Assembly (NCBI GenBank): GCA_029948255.1
Contig: JALIZF010001521.1
Coordinates: forward strand, 186,001 to 250,000
Direction of reading: 5' to 3'
Length of the DNA stretch: 64,000 nt
DNA from: Telmatactis stephensoni
Lineage: Eukaryota > Cnidaria > Anthozoa > Actiniaria > Isophelliidae
A program made the translations under genes and the position numbers. This document shows, piece after piece, positions 1 through 10,249 of the stretch. Within the stretch, counting starts at the first letter, position 1; the number at the start of each line of letters is the position of its first letter. The notes under the pieces are model-generated. The model worked only from the letters and a program-made list of their open reading frames with translations, ran no database searches and was not told the DNA's origin.

Positions 1-809
1 GACGGGCACTATTCAGTCCCCATCCAATGGATTGATTTTGGTTTTCCTTTCCCAGTACTTAGTATAGACCCATCCAGTGTGCTACTAGCTGTATTAGTAG
101 TACGTCGAGGTCTAATGTGTGTATAACACCTTTCTAATAAATCTCACAATGCTTGTTTTCCACACTTGACATCAAATTATTCTTTTCAATCACCATTCAC
201 ATTGTATAAGTTTCAAAAGAATAAATTTGACGTCAAGCACGGACAACAATACGTTGTGGCATTTATTAGAAGGGTGTATAGATGATTATTCCAAGCTGAC
301 CTCAATTAAATTCACCGCGGGAGAAAAAGTTGTTGCTTAAAGCCTAGATAACGTGATGGATAGCTATTGGTTGGATAAACTGTAGTTTTGACCTGCAGTT
401 TTGGTCTAGTTTTCCATTAATTTGAATAGAGAACAACTCAAATATTTCTCTAAATCTTTTTTTTACCGATTTTTTTTTGTCCATTTGATTGTTTTCAACC
501 TACGTAACCACAGATAACTTTATCCAGGGGATAACCCCAAGAGACCATGATACTTAGTATTATGTCTCTTGATAACTCTCAATATTGCAAATCTGGATAA
601 ATTTTATCCATTGGAAAATGATTTATCTGGGATAGTGCTTATCCAGGCTTCATTCAATAGAAGCCAGGTATGTTAGGTCTCTACAATAAGAGTATTATAT
701 AATCAGTACCTAAAAAACAATAAGCCTTTGTCTCTTTTCTTTTTCACAATTTTGACGTTCTTTGTAACAATTCTTCTACTCCTTCTTTGTTTTCTTCAGT
801 TTGCTTTTA
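1..809. other. AT-rich non-coding stretch
   Basis: I see no supportable gene here. The stretch contains the inverted repeat listed separately at 122-280 and, at about 520-650, scattered copies of a TTATCCAG/GGATAA motif in both orientations that looks like a degraded repeat. The short plus-strand open frame at 728-934 is the complement of the lysine-rich tail of the minus-strand gene that ends at 810 and is not a gene. Confidence 0.5.
122..280. repeat. MITE-like inverted repeat
   Basis: The left arm begins TATAACACCTTTCTAATAAA and the right arm ends in its imperfect complement, ATTTATTAGAAGGGTGTATA. The arms are roughly 60 bp and about three quarters identical, with a short spacer. Size and fold fit a small non-autonomous DNA element; I cannot assign a superfamily. 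Confidence 0.55.
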
Positions 810-2678
810 CTACTTTTTTCTTTTTCTTTTTTCGTCGACGTCATCATTGTCGTTGCAATTTTTTCTCTTTTTCATTTTTCGTTGTAATTTTTCTGTATTT
901 TTGTAGCATCCTCGTGTTTTTCTTTTCGTTGTAGTCTTCGCCGTAATTATTCTGCTTTGTCGTCGCAATGTTTGTAGCCTTCCCTTTAGGTTTTTTATTT
1001 CCGCATGTCTTTTCTCAGTAGGCTTTTCAATTTGGCATTTGCAGGATCTTACTAAATTTACCATGGCATCGATGAATGGTGCTTTACGTGTGGTTGCACC
1101 ATGAACGTCCACTCCAAATGAGACACACATTGATTTTAGTGCACACACCTTAAACTTTCTCAATGTGTGTACATGTTTGCTTGCCATAAAGAGTTCACAA
1201 AGATTGTGGCTTTCAAACACGAGAGGATGCTGCAGATCAATTTGGTTTTGGGCTTCCTCTATCAAATTCTGGAATAATTCTTCTCTTCTGATCGCATCTT
1301 GGTAGTGTGTATCTTCCTCACCTATCTCTTGGCCTTTCTGCGAAGCAGCCAGTCGGGAAAAATATCCTTTGATAGTCTTTGCCTCCAGCCACTCGGGTCT
1401 TTTGAACTTGGTTTTCAGTTCTTCTGCAACGTCAGATGGGTTTGCTTTTGGGTTTCCATCCTTTGTTCCTTCATTAAAAACACGATTGAGGTATTCTTTG
1501 ACCTCCGGGGAAATTCTTACTGTGGTCTTATTTTTCTTGAGAGCCCATCCTTGACAAGGCTGTTCTTGGACTGTGCTGTCGCACTGGTACTGACTTTCAC
1601 CAATCTTCTGACTTTTTCCCTCAATTGAAGTTGTCGTAGCTGCCCACTGTCTTCGGATGGTGTCATATACACATTCCTTTTCAGGTAACATGACGTGGTG
1701 TCCAATGTCCATGTGTTCCTCAGCATCTTCAACCGTGCGGAAAGTCAATATACATGCTGGATCCAAACAGGAATATGCACTTGTGGGATCACTTTCACAA
1801 GCTTTCGATTTTGCTTTTCTTTTCTTTGGTTTTGTCTTGGTAACTTCGTGGCTCCAATCTCCTACTTTCTCCAACCCAGAAATATCCTGTTTGCTTTCAA
1901 AATCTTTAATCTTCATGCCCTTACCAACATCGTACGCCTGCCAAACCCGCATACCGTCTTTGCCAAAGGAAAAGTTATTATATCTGGTAATACTAGTGAT
2001 TTTATTTTTTCCAATAGCCGTTGACATTTTGGAAGAGTTGATGTTACAAACTGCTACTTGAGTGCCTGCAATACCTGGCGGAGACTCAAGTCCTTTTTTC
2101 ACATCTTCTTGCGTTTCAACGTTATTGTTTTCTGCCACATAATTTCTTAGATGTTGCTTGCATGGTGCAATTTTCCGATCACAGAGGTCCTTTCCCACCT
2201 GGGGATCTGAAAAATTGTAACGTATAACCTCGATACCAGTTCGCTTACTTGTAGAATTAATCTTTGACGACAGTGAGGAGTTATGGTAGCAGCCTGCGTT
2301 ATCGCTACAAAGTACTGCGCTCACCACAGATGGATGCGTTTTCTTTACAGCTGCAAGGACTTCTTCAATGATACAGGAGACTGAGAACCAATCTTGCTTG
2401 CAGTTATCAAAGACAGCAACATACGTGTGGATTGTGTGCTCACCATTTCCCTCATCCTGGCAGTCAGGGTGGTTTGAGTTATGAATTATGGCAGAGAAAT
2501 GCCAGCTAAGGCCACGTTTTCCGAACCACTGTGATTGTGTTTCTCGAAACCTCATCGGTACCAGCTTCATTGCCCAGTCATTAATGATAATGATGGTTTT
2601 CTCATCTAGTTGATATAAGGCATCTTGCCTTGCTTAGTCTTGTTGAAATGCTCTAAGAAGATGAGATTTTCAGACCTC
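810..2678 (-). pseudogene. Gene Z, 3' part (transposase-like, C2H2 finger)
   Basis: This is the C-terminal part of a multi-exon minus-strand gene whose other pieces lie at 10250-10993 and 21778-24115. The frame is open from about 2632 to the stop at 810 (586 residues from the first Met). Landmarks in order: an acidic motif IIINDWAMK just upstream of that Met, FGKRGLSWH, an acidic motif CSDNAGCYHN, the motif DPQVGKDLCDRK, a C2H2 finger (Cys-x4-Cys ... His-x4-His) near residue 275-295, the block SPEVKEYLNRVFNEG, and a Lys/Arg-rich tail. The three acidic motifs resemble an RNase-H-fold (DDE/D) catalytic core; that is inference. Two in-frame stops lie in 2632-2675, upstream of the long open frame, so this copy is decayed. 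I recognise the family from memory as a repeated cnidarian protein without a firm name. Confidence 0.75.
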
Positions 2679-2684
2679 AATATT
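2679..2684 (+). repeat. Target-site duplication AATATT (left)
   Basis: AATATT lies immediately outside the left inverted terminus of the element at 2685-10243 and is repeated at 10244-10249. Keeping one copy and removing the element rejoins the gene Z coding frame exactly, so this is a genuine 6-bp insertion duplication. Confidence 0.9.
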
Positions 2685-2885
2685 TATGGCAAGCCGTTAC
2701 TGCCAAAAGCCATTGAGTTTTCAAAAGCTGTCGAAAACGCTACACTATATATTGAGTTACTTTTTTTTATATTGAGTTCTTTAGAAATATGTCGAGATTT
2801 ACAAGTAATATGTTGAGTTACAAACTACTACCATTGAAATCTCGACGAGTTTTTCAAAATTCTCGACGAGATTCTTGAGGAGTTT
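2685..2885 (+). repeat. Left terminal inverted repeat of IS3EU-like element
   Basis: Matches the complement of 10043-10243 with only a handful of mismatches. The inner part holds several copies of the palindromic motif CTCGACGAG (near 2841, 2862 and 2897), spaced at a few tens of bases, which could be transposase-binding sites. Confidence 0.9.
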
Positions 2886-3069
2886 TCCAAAATTCTCGAC
2901 GAGATTCTCGACAAGTTTTTCGAAGTTCTCGGTGACGGGAGCCCAATTACATCGCAAAGAGTCATGGGACACGAGCCCGCTGTAACTTTACAGCGGACAC
3001 AAGTTTTTCATCCTCCATTTTGTAGATTCGTGTTTCAAACGAAGTGATGGTGCTACTCGATGGTACAAA

Positions 3070-6000
3070 ATGAACCCAACAATCCGGCAGTTATTAAATA
3101 ATATTGATTCACTAAGTAAAGAACTCGAAAAGAGTATTTCCAGTGAAGATGAGGTAACAAGGACTTTTAGGACGCCTGGTGTTAGTGTTACAAATGGTAC
3201 TACTGTTCGTGGCCCAGCTGGAAGTAGTAAGGCTGGTGGTAGTACTAGTGGTGTGTATGGCCCCGGTGGTAGCGATGTTACAGTCTCAAACATTGTCCTC
3301 CTGAATGACAAGCCTAAATTTAATCTAACATACAATTTTGCCAAAGTGGGAAAAAGACGTGGAAAAGGTGCGAGTAAGCCGAAATCTCTGGAACGTTTAT
3401 AAAAGATGTCATTCTACTAGCAGGACCAAATGAAGATAGAGTGCCATGCCAAGGCCTCAAAGTCTTGCTCTCTGAAAACCATCACATTGTGTATGGGGCG
3501 ACATTCAAAAAAGAGTGGGACTTCTTGACTCTGTGTGACTTCTTGAAAACCCTGTTCCCATCAAAACTGGAAGAGTTTGATGACTTCACCATTCTGATGC
3601 CTGTGCACTCGAAGCTTATGGAGCCAAATCTACCTCCTGGCCAGCAGTTATCTGGTTTCATGGTACAAAAGGTATTCAAAGATAGGCCACTCTACATAAG
3701 ACCCCAAAAAGATCTATTGGACGTGGGTGAATTTCGAGCAGGAAAGAAAAGAAAAGTTGAGGCAAAAGATAATTGTATGCAATCTGCCAGTATGACACTC
3801 TTGAATTTCATTTTGTTAGTTTCATAATTAAAAAGAGAGATGGAAAAAGTTTGGAAGAAATACCAAAAAAGCACATAATTATAAGCCAATTCACACTGTT
3901 AGATTTGTCTTCAGTGCACATGTGATTTTATCCCAAATCTTTTGTTTAATGCTTCTTTTGTCCTCTTAAACAAAAGATTCGGGATAAAATCGCATGCGCA
4001 CTGAAGACAAATCTAAAAGTGTAAATTGGCTTATAGTTATCGGGAATAATAATTATTATATGATTATAAGTTGGACAACAAAAGAAAATGTGAGTACATG
4101 TATGTCCTAAACAACTAAACATACAGCGAAGAAATGAATGGTAAAAATGACATAAATGGTTGAAAGGAATGATAAGAATAATATCAAGATTTACTTTTCA
4201 AGGCATGTGAGTACATATCAGACGATGATGAAGAAGATGAAGATGAAGATTTAGACAATCCAGCTTTTGGTATCACAGGTAAAAACACATTTATGATGCC
4301 TTAAGAAAGTAGAAATACAATGTATATTACAACAGTTTCTTGAATATATAGAGGTCTAATATCTCAAAAAAATAAAGGTAAAGATACATAATGTACATAC
4401 AACTACTGTCAGTGATAATTTTCTATATATTACATGTAACATATTTGTTTGTATTTTTAGCTTAAGGTCATGCGATCGTGCATTCGCGCGCAGTCATTCT
4501 GCGCATTCTTTTCCCGCGCGCTCAGTGGTTGGGCTTCCTGTGGTGGAACTTTTCAATATGGCGGATAAGGCATTTTGATATTAACGACAAATGTCTAAAA
4601 ATATAAATCGGTGACCTGCCCTGATTTTTTAACTGTAAGTTCATGGTGTCTAAAAACCTCAACATATCAAAAAATGAGGGTAGGTTAATCTACCTAGATT
4701 TTGAGTAAATTGACAAAATGTACAAAACGCACGATCCCAAGTGCCGTTCAAAATCAACAATTCTCGAGATTAAGCTTCTGTAAACTTATTGCAAAATATG
4801 AAAATTGGATAATTTTTTTGTTTTAATATAATTTTGTGTTTATATAGTTACCATTTCCGCTAGTTTTTTCTAATATGACCGTCAAATTGTCCAGAAATAG
4901 TACAAAATTCACATCGTCATCCAATGCGTGAAAATGGCCGTGAACGCCCCTACTTTTAAATTTTATATTTTTTCAGCGATGTCCGTGATCCCCCAATTTT
5001 TTTCCATATTTATAACCTTTCACTCAAAGTAAATGTCTGTGCCGAAAATAAAAAAAATTCATCGATAAAAAATGCACGATCGCATGACCTTAAATTGTTG
5101 TTATACCCAACCTCACAAGCTGTACAGCTTTAAATACTACCATATTTGTGTTTAAAGAAAGTTTTTCATTCATTCATTAGAGGCATCTGAACAAACTAGA
5201 AACATCACTGACCCACCAGAGAAAGCAGCTGAAGGTGCTATACCAACTGTTGATGTTGAGAAACCAGAAGAGAAAACCAAGCCAGATATTGTAACTCAAG
5301 ATGAAGATGACTCCCCAGTGATTCCAAAGCTTAATAAAGACAAACGTGATTTGGAAAGTTCTGACCTTGATGCAGCTATAAAGTGTTGTGAAGAATACAT
5401 TATTGTTAAAGACATTGCTGAACCAGTGGAAATCCTAAGATGTGTTCAATCAGCTGTTAATTTTGGGAGAGATCTTGACACCCGCACAGAGTCAGAAAGT
5501 TTAGAAGGGGACACAAACTTCGTAAACATTGACTGGTATGTCATGATACATTAATCTTGCTACCCCTCAACAATTTCTGATATCACATAAGTGTTTTTGT
5601 TATATGTGTGCTCCCACAACATCTATTTGACATAGTTTATTGTTGTTGTGAATGATTTGTATTAGTAAATTACACAGTTTTAATGGTAAAGAATTAATGA
5701 AAAATACTGTGCATATTTAATTAGAATAAATTAATACCACAAGTGCATAGTGTAATTTCCTTTAATAACACATCTATAAAAAATATGAGCTTAAACTTAA
5801 GATTTGTATTGATTCTTTCATGTATTTTAAAAGAAAATTTCCCGGATGTGTCCACTTAATTAATTGCACAGTATCAAGAAAAATATAAATAAACAGTTCA
5901 TCAACCAATCAGAATCAAGTATTCTTTAGATGTGGTATTACACTGGTAATTGTCATTGTTTATCTATGTATGTAATAAGCTTGCATCTGAGTGTACATGT

Positions 6001-6935
6001 ATAGTTGGTCTTTGCAATGCTTCTTGTCTATTCCTGTTCTAAAAAATCTTGGATGATTAATAGTCTTCAACACAAAAAGTACTGAGTATACCAGACATTG
6101 ACATCAATATATATGCACAATCTCTTTTAGGTACAATGTTCTTAGAAGTGCTCTGGAGGAAATCCAAGAAATTAAGAATCCAAGGCTTACCCTTGAGGTG
6201 TCTTTTTACGGTGAATGTGCACAGGATTCAGGGGGACCAAGAAGAGAATTCTTCAGGTTATTAATGAAAGAGATACAAACAAAGTATTTTGACAAAGGTC
6301 TCAAGGAACACTTGGCAGAAGACTACAAGAATGTGGGCTTACTTATGTCATTAAGTATCCTACAGAATGGTGCTATCCCAAGATTCCTTTCAGAGGACCA
6401 CCTCCAAGAGCTTTTCTGTTCAAGTCAACCCTCTGTGTGCATCAAGAATCTAAGGGAAGGTTATGCTCAACTAGGCCTATATCAAATTGGAAGGGATATA
6501 CCAGCATTCGTATATCTTTTCCGCCCTTCTCCTGCACATGATTTGTCCAGAAGGATGTTGATTCACCTACTGCAACCCAAATTCTCTGAAAATGCATCTA
6601 ACAGCAGAAGAGAAGAGAACACTGTTTATGACTCATTTAATAAATACTGCCGTGAAGTAGCAGCTGGTAGAAGGAAGGATATCTCTCTTAATCATATTCT
6701 TCAGTTTGTGACAGGAGCGGATGAAGAACCGCCACTTGGATTTGGAATCTCCCCATCAATCGATTTCCCAGAGGCAATAGGAGCTGAGCAATTCAATTTT
6801 ATGCCATTTGCAAATACATGTGCAAATATTCTACACCTCCCCAGGCCAACAATGGAGTACAAATTACCCAGTGAAGAATGCCTTTTTGAAATGTACGATT
6901 TAGCATTTGTTAATGCATTCTTTGGAAAAGTTTGA
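3070..6935 (+). CDS. HECT-type E3 ubiquitin ligase (transposon cargo)
   Basis: This gene encodes a protein related to animal G2E3-like HECT ligases, which move ubiquitin from an E2 to a substrate through a catalytic cysteine. Inferred exons: 3070 to about 3770, about 4203-4278 (acidic, run of Asp/Glu), 5181-5535 and 6131-6935; the last three have GT donors, AG acceptors and matching phases. Exon 1 has a Gly/Ser-rich leader, then a region of about 100 residues starting near ILLAGPNEDR that recurs in such proteins. The last exon gives a HECT domain of about 265 residues: FYGECAQDSGGPRREF, then DEEPPLGFG, then NTCANILHLP with the catalytic Cys codon at 6819-6821. A full HECT domain is nearer 350 residues, so the N-lobe is short. 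One apparent single-base frameshift near 3398 splits exon 1. The gene lies wholly inside the element at 2685-10243 and is convergent with its transposase. Confidence 0.82.
3881..4034. repeat. Hairpin MITE in the first HECT intron
   Basis: A 154-bp inverted repeat with arms of about 68 bp: ATAAGCCAATTCACACTGTT at the left and its near complement ending AAATTGGCTTAT at the right. It lies in the intron after exon 1 of the HECT gene. I see no clear target duplication. Confidence 0.7.
4466..5089. mobile_element. TTAA-flanked MITE in a HECT intron
   Basis: A 624-bp non-coding element with inverted ends GGTCATGCGATCGTGCATT / AATGCACGATCGCATGACC, flanked on each side by TTAA (4462-4465 and 5090-5093). 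A TTAA duplication is typical of piggyBac and Kolobok superfamilies; without a transposase I cannot choose between them. It sits between the acidic exon (ending 4278) and the exon at 5181 of the HECT gene, so it is a secondary insertion into the IS3EU-like element. Confidence 0.85.
5536..6130 (+). other. Last intron of the HECT gene
   Basis: The donor is GTATGT at 5536 and the acceptor TTTTAG ends at 6130. The codon for the Trp in the DWYN motif is split across the junction (TG at the end of the upstream exon, G at the start of the next). I see no gene or repeat inside. Confidence 0.75.
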
Positions 6936-7490
6936 AGCAATTTGTTTGAATTTAAGTACATTATGATATACTACATAAGTAGGATTCATTTTTGATAGAG
7001 TGCATTCAGTAAAAAGGTGAAACACCAATGCAAAATCCGAAATTGCTCGCCAATGCTAGGTGAGCAGGACCGGTGAGCAATAGAAAACAGTAGAATTAAA
7101 ATATAGTACAAAACAGTATTCCTAATGTTTCATGCTTTTACTGAATGCACTCTATTACAGCCGTTGTGTTATGATAGCTATTTGCAGTTTTTTTTAATGT
7201 TTACATAAGTAAACATGTTAAAAAATTGTCTCTTTGTACCAGTATTATTTTATGGCCAAAAAAGAGTTACACAATGTTGGTTATGTCACACTAACAGTGT
7301 TCATAGTTAATAATTATAATATGGATATGCAGCAGCTTGCCTTCTCACACAAGGCATATGTTCAGTTTTGTTAAAATATAAAAAGCACTTTATAACATTT
7401 TGTAACAAAGTGAAATAATAAAATTGACTTCTAGTATATAGTATTGTAATATCATCAAGCATAAGCCCTTTCTGTTGGCATGTTACAGTT

Positions 7491-8096
7491 AACTCTCTCG
7501 TAAGGGACCACTTTAGGGTCCAGAGAAAGTGGTTGCTTACGGGAGATGGTTGCTTAAGAGAGAGAAAGACAGAAAGCCCAAACAAAGAGAATCGCAACAA
7601 AGCATGCCAAAACCTGCATTCAAAATTGTCCTTGTGTAAAGGCGGTGTTACACGAGACGATTTTTAACGACGATTTTCCGCGCAACGTTGCAACAACTTG
7701 CAATATTTTGCGTTGCGAGTTTCTGACTTGGATTCAAACACTCGCAATGCGTTGCCGAAGCGAAAATTGCAAGGAAAATCGTTCCAAGTGTCATGTTACA
7801 CGAGAAAGATTTTTAACGCAACGCCGTTGCGCTGAAAATCGTCGTTAAAAATCGTCTCGTGTAACACCGCCTTAACAGCTATGGGTTATACTGTTTTGGG
7901 AAGAATTTGAACATTTCAAATGATAAAAAGTCTTATATTGCTTGCAAAAATTATCAAAAAGCAGTATTGCAATTGCCAGCATGATGCAAAGCTTCTGTTT
8001 TTCTTAGTATGGTCATTTATGGGAGAGGAAAAATGCTGGAAAATTCACAAATTTTAACCCAAAAGGTAGTGTGAGTGGTCGCTTACGAGAGAGTTT
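7491..8096. repeat. Inverted-repeat element (CTCTCGTAAG ends)
   Basis: The left end AACTCTCTCGTAAGGGACCA recurs inverted at the right end (TGGTCGCTTACGAGAGAGTT, 8077-8096). Internal copies of GGTTGCTTACGGGAG and GGTTGCTTAAGAGAG follow the left end. It is about 600 bp, non-coding, and itself contains the Harbinger-type MITE at 7640-7872. It lies between the two convergent genes of the IS3EU-like element. Confidence 0.6.
7640..7872. mobile_element. Harbinger-type MITE (TAA duplication)
   Basis: A 233-bp element with perfect 38-bp inverted ends starting AGGCGGTGTTACACGAGACG (7640-7677, 7835-7872). It is flanked by TAA on both sides (7637-7639, 7873-7875), the 3-bp duplication typical of PIF/Harbinger elements. 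It is nested inside the inverted-repeat element 7491-8096, which is nested in the IS3EU-like transposon. Confidence 0.85.
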
Positions 8097-8482
8097 TATT
8101 ACAGAGTTTATAATTATGGGAAACTGAACTAGAAATTCAAAAGGTGGCTGCCTATGGGAGATTGCTTATGTATGAACATGGTGGTCACTTATGTACAAGC
8201 ATATGCATAGTTTTACATAATGAGATGTCAATTTGATTGCTGTTACCATGACACTGAAAAATAAATACAGTATTGCGATTTTTTTCTTTTTTTTTCATTG
8301 TCAATTAACTCAAACTAGACAAGCAATTTTGATTCAATTGCTTAAAATAACTAGATAAACTCTATTCAATTGAAAAACAAGTTACAAGATACTTTATTAG
8401 AAAAACAAGCATATATAAAAATGTCCATATTCAACGGATTGACACAAGAAGTCAAAACAATTACACTTGGTCACAATAAAAG

Positions 8483-8488
8483 TTTATT
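8483..8488 (-). terminator. Polyadenylation signal of the integrase gene
   Basis: AATAAA on the minus strand lies 27 bases downstream of the integrase stop codon (8515-8517), a normal position for a eukaryotic polyadenylation signal. Confidence 0.55.
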
Positions 8489-8514
8489 GCAGAAGCTTGC
8501 CTTATATTTTAATG

Positions 8515-9939
8515 TTATTCAAAAGTAAGAATAAGTGATCTTGCTGTGCAAAAGTGATTGATCCCTGAGTCTCCATCATCAGTTAGTGGATGTACAGCTC
8601 GTTGGAGTTCAGCTAGTTGATCATCTTCCAAGTTAAAAAGACATTCTGGAACAATGATGTTGTTGTCATCAGTTGTATTGTGTGGCATAACAATTTCGTA
8701 ATCAATCCCATAGCTCTGAAGTTCAGATACATCCTCAAATAGACTCTCAGCTTGGCTTGATAACATGCCAGAATTCCAAAGAGCGAGTGGTGACAAGTGT
8801 TCAGCTGTCCTTATTCCATGATAGTTCCATTGCTGAGTAAATTCACATAGTGATCTTGTAATTCGAGGGACAAAAATATAGTGGAGAATGAAGATGTCAA
8901 CTTCATTATTGGAATCAAGGATTCCATACTCTTCCATATGTTCAAATATTGCTGAATAGTAATGAGTTACCAAACGATTTACTTCCCCCCACAACCGTTC
9001 AATCCTTGTGTTATGTACACTTCTACCAGCTATGAAGCTACCTCTATTTGTGCCCCGACTATCAACCATTAATCGAGCTACATCCCAATTCTCAACTCCA
9101 CGGTCACCTCTTACTCGACTAGGAAGGCCATACTTTTCCACTCCTTGTTTAAAGAATTGTAATGCTGTTTGTGCTAGGTTATTGGTTGCGCATTCTAGAT
9201 GTGTTATAGTACGACTGTATCCATCAATACAGCCATGGATTACTATTCGCCAAGAGATCAGTTTATGATTGCCATCAATATGCCATAAGCAGTTGGGTGC
9301 TCTGACATTGTATACACGGCGCTGTATAGTACAACTTCTCCTAAATGCCCTTCCCACTGGGTCTATCTGTTGTAGTCTTTCCCTTACTCTCCTCCTCTGA
9401 ACAGTGATTCCCCTACTTCTTAAGCCTCCCCGGATGTAGGTTTCACCAGCACCTGGTGTGAGTGATGCTATTTCCTTAAGAACCGTGTCTAGCTCTGAGT
9501 CTGCTATTGTTGAAAAAGTGCGATTTATCCCGAATGCTTTCACACGACGGTATAGAGTTCTCTCACTTATGTTTAGACATTTTCCTATAAGTGACCATGT
9601 CAAACCACTGTCCCTAAGATTCAACAGCTATTCCCTTGTAATAACAAACTTTGGTCTTCCTGACGTTTTTTCTGTTGGAAGTTGATAAGTAGATTCCTGT
9701 TCTTCATGTACTTCAACATCTGAAGTGGCGTTCCATTTTTGGTACGAATAATCATACAGTGTTTTCAAAAGTTCAATGTTTGTGCTATTAGAATGACTGT
9801 TTTCAAGATCATAAATAAAACCAGACAGCACACCTAAGTGGTATTGTAATTCCCTTCTTCGATACTCCACAAACAGTGGGTCAGACGATTCTTCTAGTTG
9901 TTGCAAGACCTTATCAAAACTGGCTAAAAACTGCTTCAA
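8515..9939 (-). pseudogene. Integrase-type DDE transposase (IS3EU-like)
   Basis: This is the catalytic protein of the element at 2685-10243. About 473 codons from 9939 stay in one frame, broken by a single TAG at 9628-9630 where a Gln codon would fit (GRPKFVITRE, stop, [10 protein letters not shown]). In order: a helical N-terminal region; a helix-turn-helix near [18 protein letters not shown]; a second HTH-like region ([17 protein letters not shown]); and a retroviral-integrase-type core. The DDE triad is visible: Asp in LWHIDGNH, Asp in VRGDRGVEN and Glu in TRIERLWGE, with 34 residues between the second Asp and the Glu by my count. The gene is convergent with the HECT gene. All catalytic residues are present, so the nonsense codon may be recent, a read-through site or a sequence error. 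TTG or an internal Met could start a shorter product lacking the first 100 residues. Confidence 0.85.
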
Positions 9940-10042
9940 TTGCTCCCCAAATGATATGTTATCCGCCGCTATATTTGATTGTCGGCGTCAATGGTCAGCG
10001 GTGTATAAATTGTATAAATGGGCTTCCTGTGTCGATATCCTG

Positions 10043-10243
10043 AAACTCGTTGAGAATCTCGTCGAGAATTTCGAAAAACTCGTCGAGATTTCAATGGTAG
10101 TAGTTTGTAACTCAACATATTACTTGTAATTCTCGACATATTTCTAAAGAACTCAATATAAAAAAAAGGAACTCAATATATAGTGTAGCGTTTTCGACAG
10201 CTTTTGAAAACTAAATGGCTTTTGGCAGTAACGGCTTGCCATA
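10043..10243 (-). repeat. Right terminal inverted repeat of IS3EU-like element
   Basis: Complement of 2685-2885, ending CGGCTTGCCATA at 10243. Few mismatches separate the two ends, which suggests a fairly recent insertion relative to the decay seen in the host gene. Confidence 0.9.
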
Positions 10244-10249
10244 AATATT
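10244..10249 (+). repeat. Target-site duplication AATATT (right)
   Basis: Second copy of the 6-bp duplication next to the right inverted terminus; see 2679-2684. Confidence 0.9.

Larger units (their letters stand above)
2685..10243. mobile_element. IS3EU-like DNA transposon with HECT cargo
   Basis: A 7.56-kb element bounded by near-identical inverted termini of about 200 bp that start TATGGCAAGCCG and end CGGCTTGCCATA, flanked by the 6-bp duplication AATATT. It carries two convergent genes: a HECT-type ubiquitin ligase (3070-6935, +) and an integrase-type DDE transposase (8515-9939, -). TAT...ATA ends, a 6-bp duplication and an IS3/retroviral-type integrase core match what I remember of the IS3EU superfamily; that name is from memory. 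Several smaller elements are nested inside (3881-4034, 4466-5089, 7491-8096, 7640-7872). The transposase has one premature stop and the ligase gene one apparent frameshift, so this copy is probably no longer autonomous although still easy to recognise. Confidence 0.88.

Noticed and set aside
728..934. Phe-rich plus-strand open frame
   Set aside because: It is the complement of the Lys/Arg-rich tail of the minus-strand gene ending at 810.
4201..4260. GAAGAT microsatellite
   Set aside because: It is an acidic coding exon of the HECT gene with proper splice sites and phase.
7645..7848. Open frame inside the Harbinger MITE
   Set aside because: It spans the inverted arms of a 233-bp MITE and has no coding pattern.
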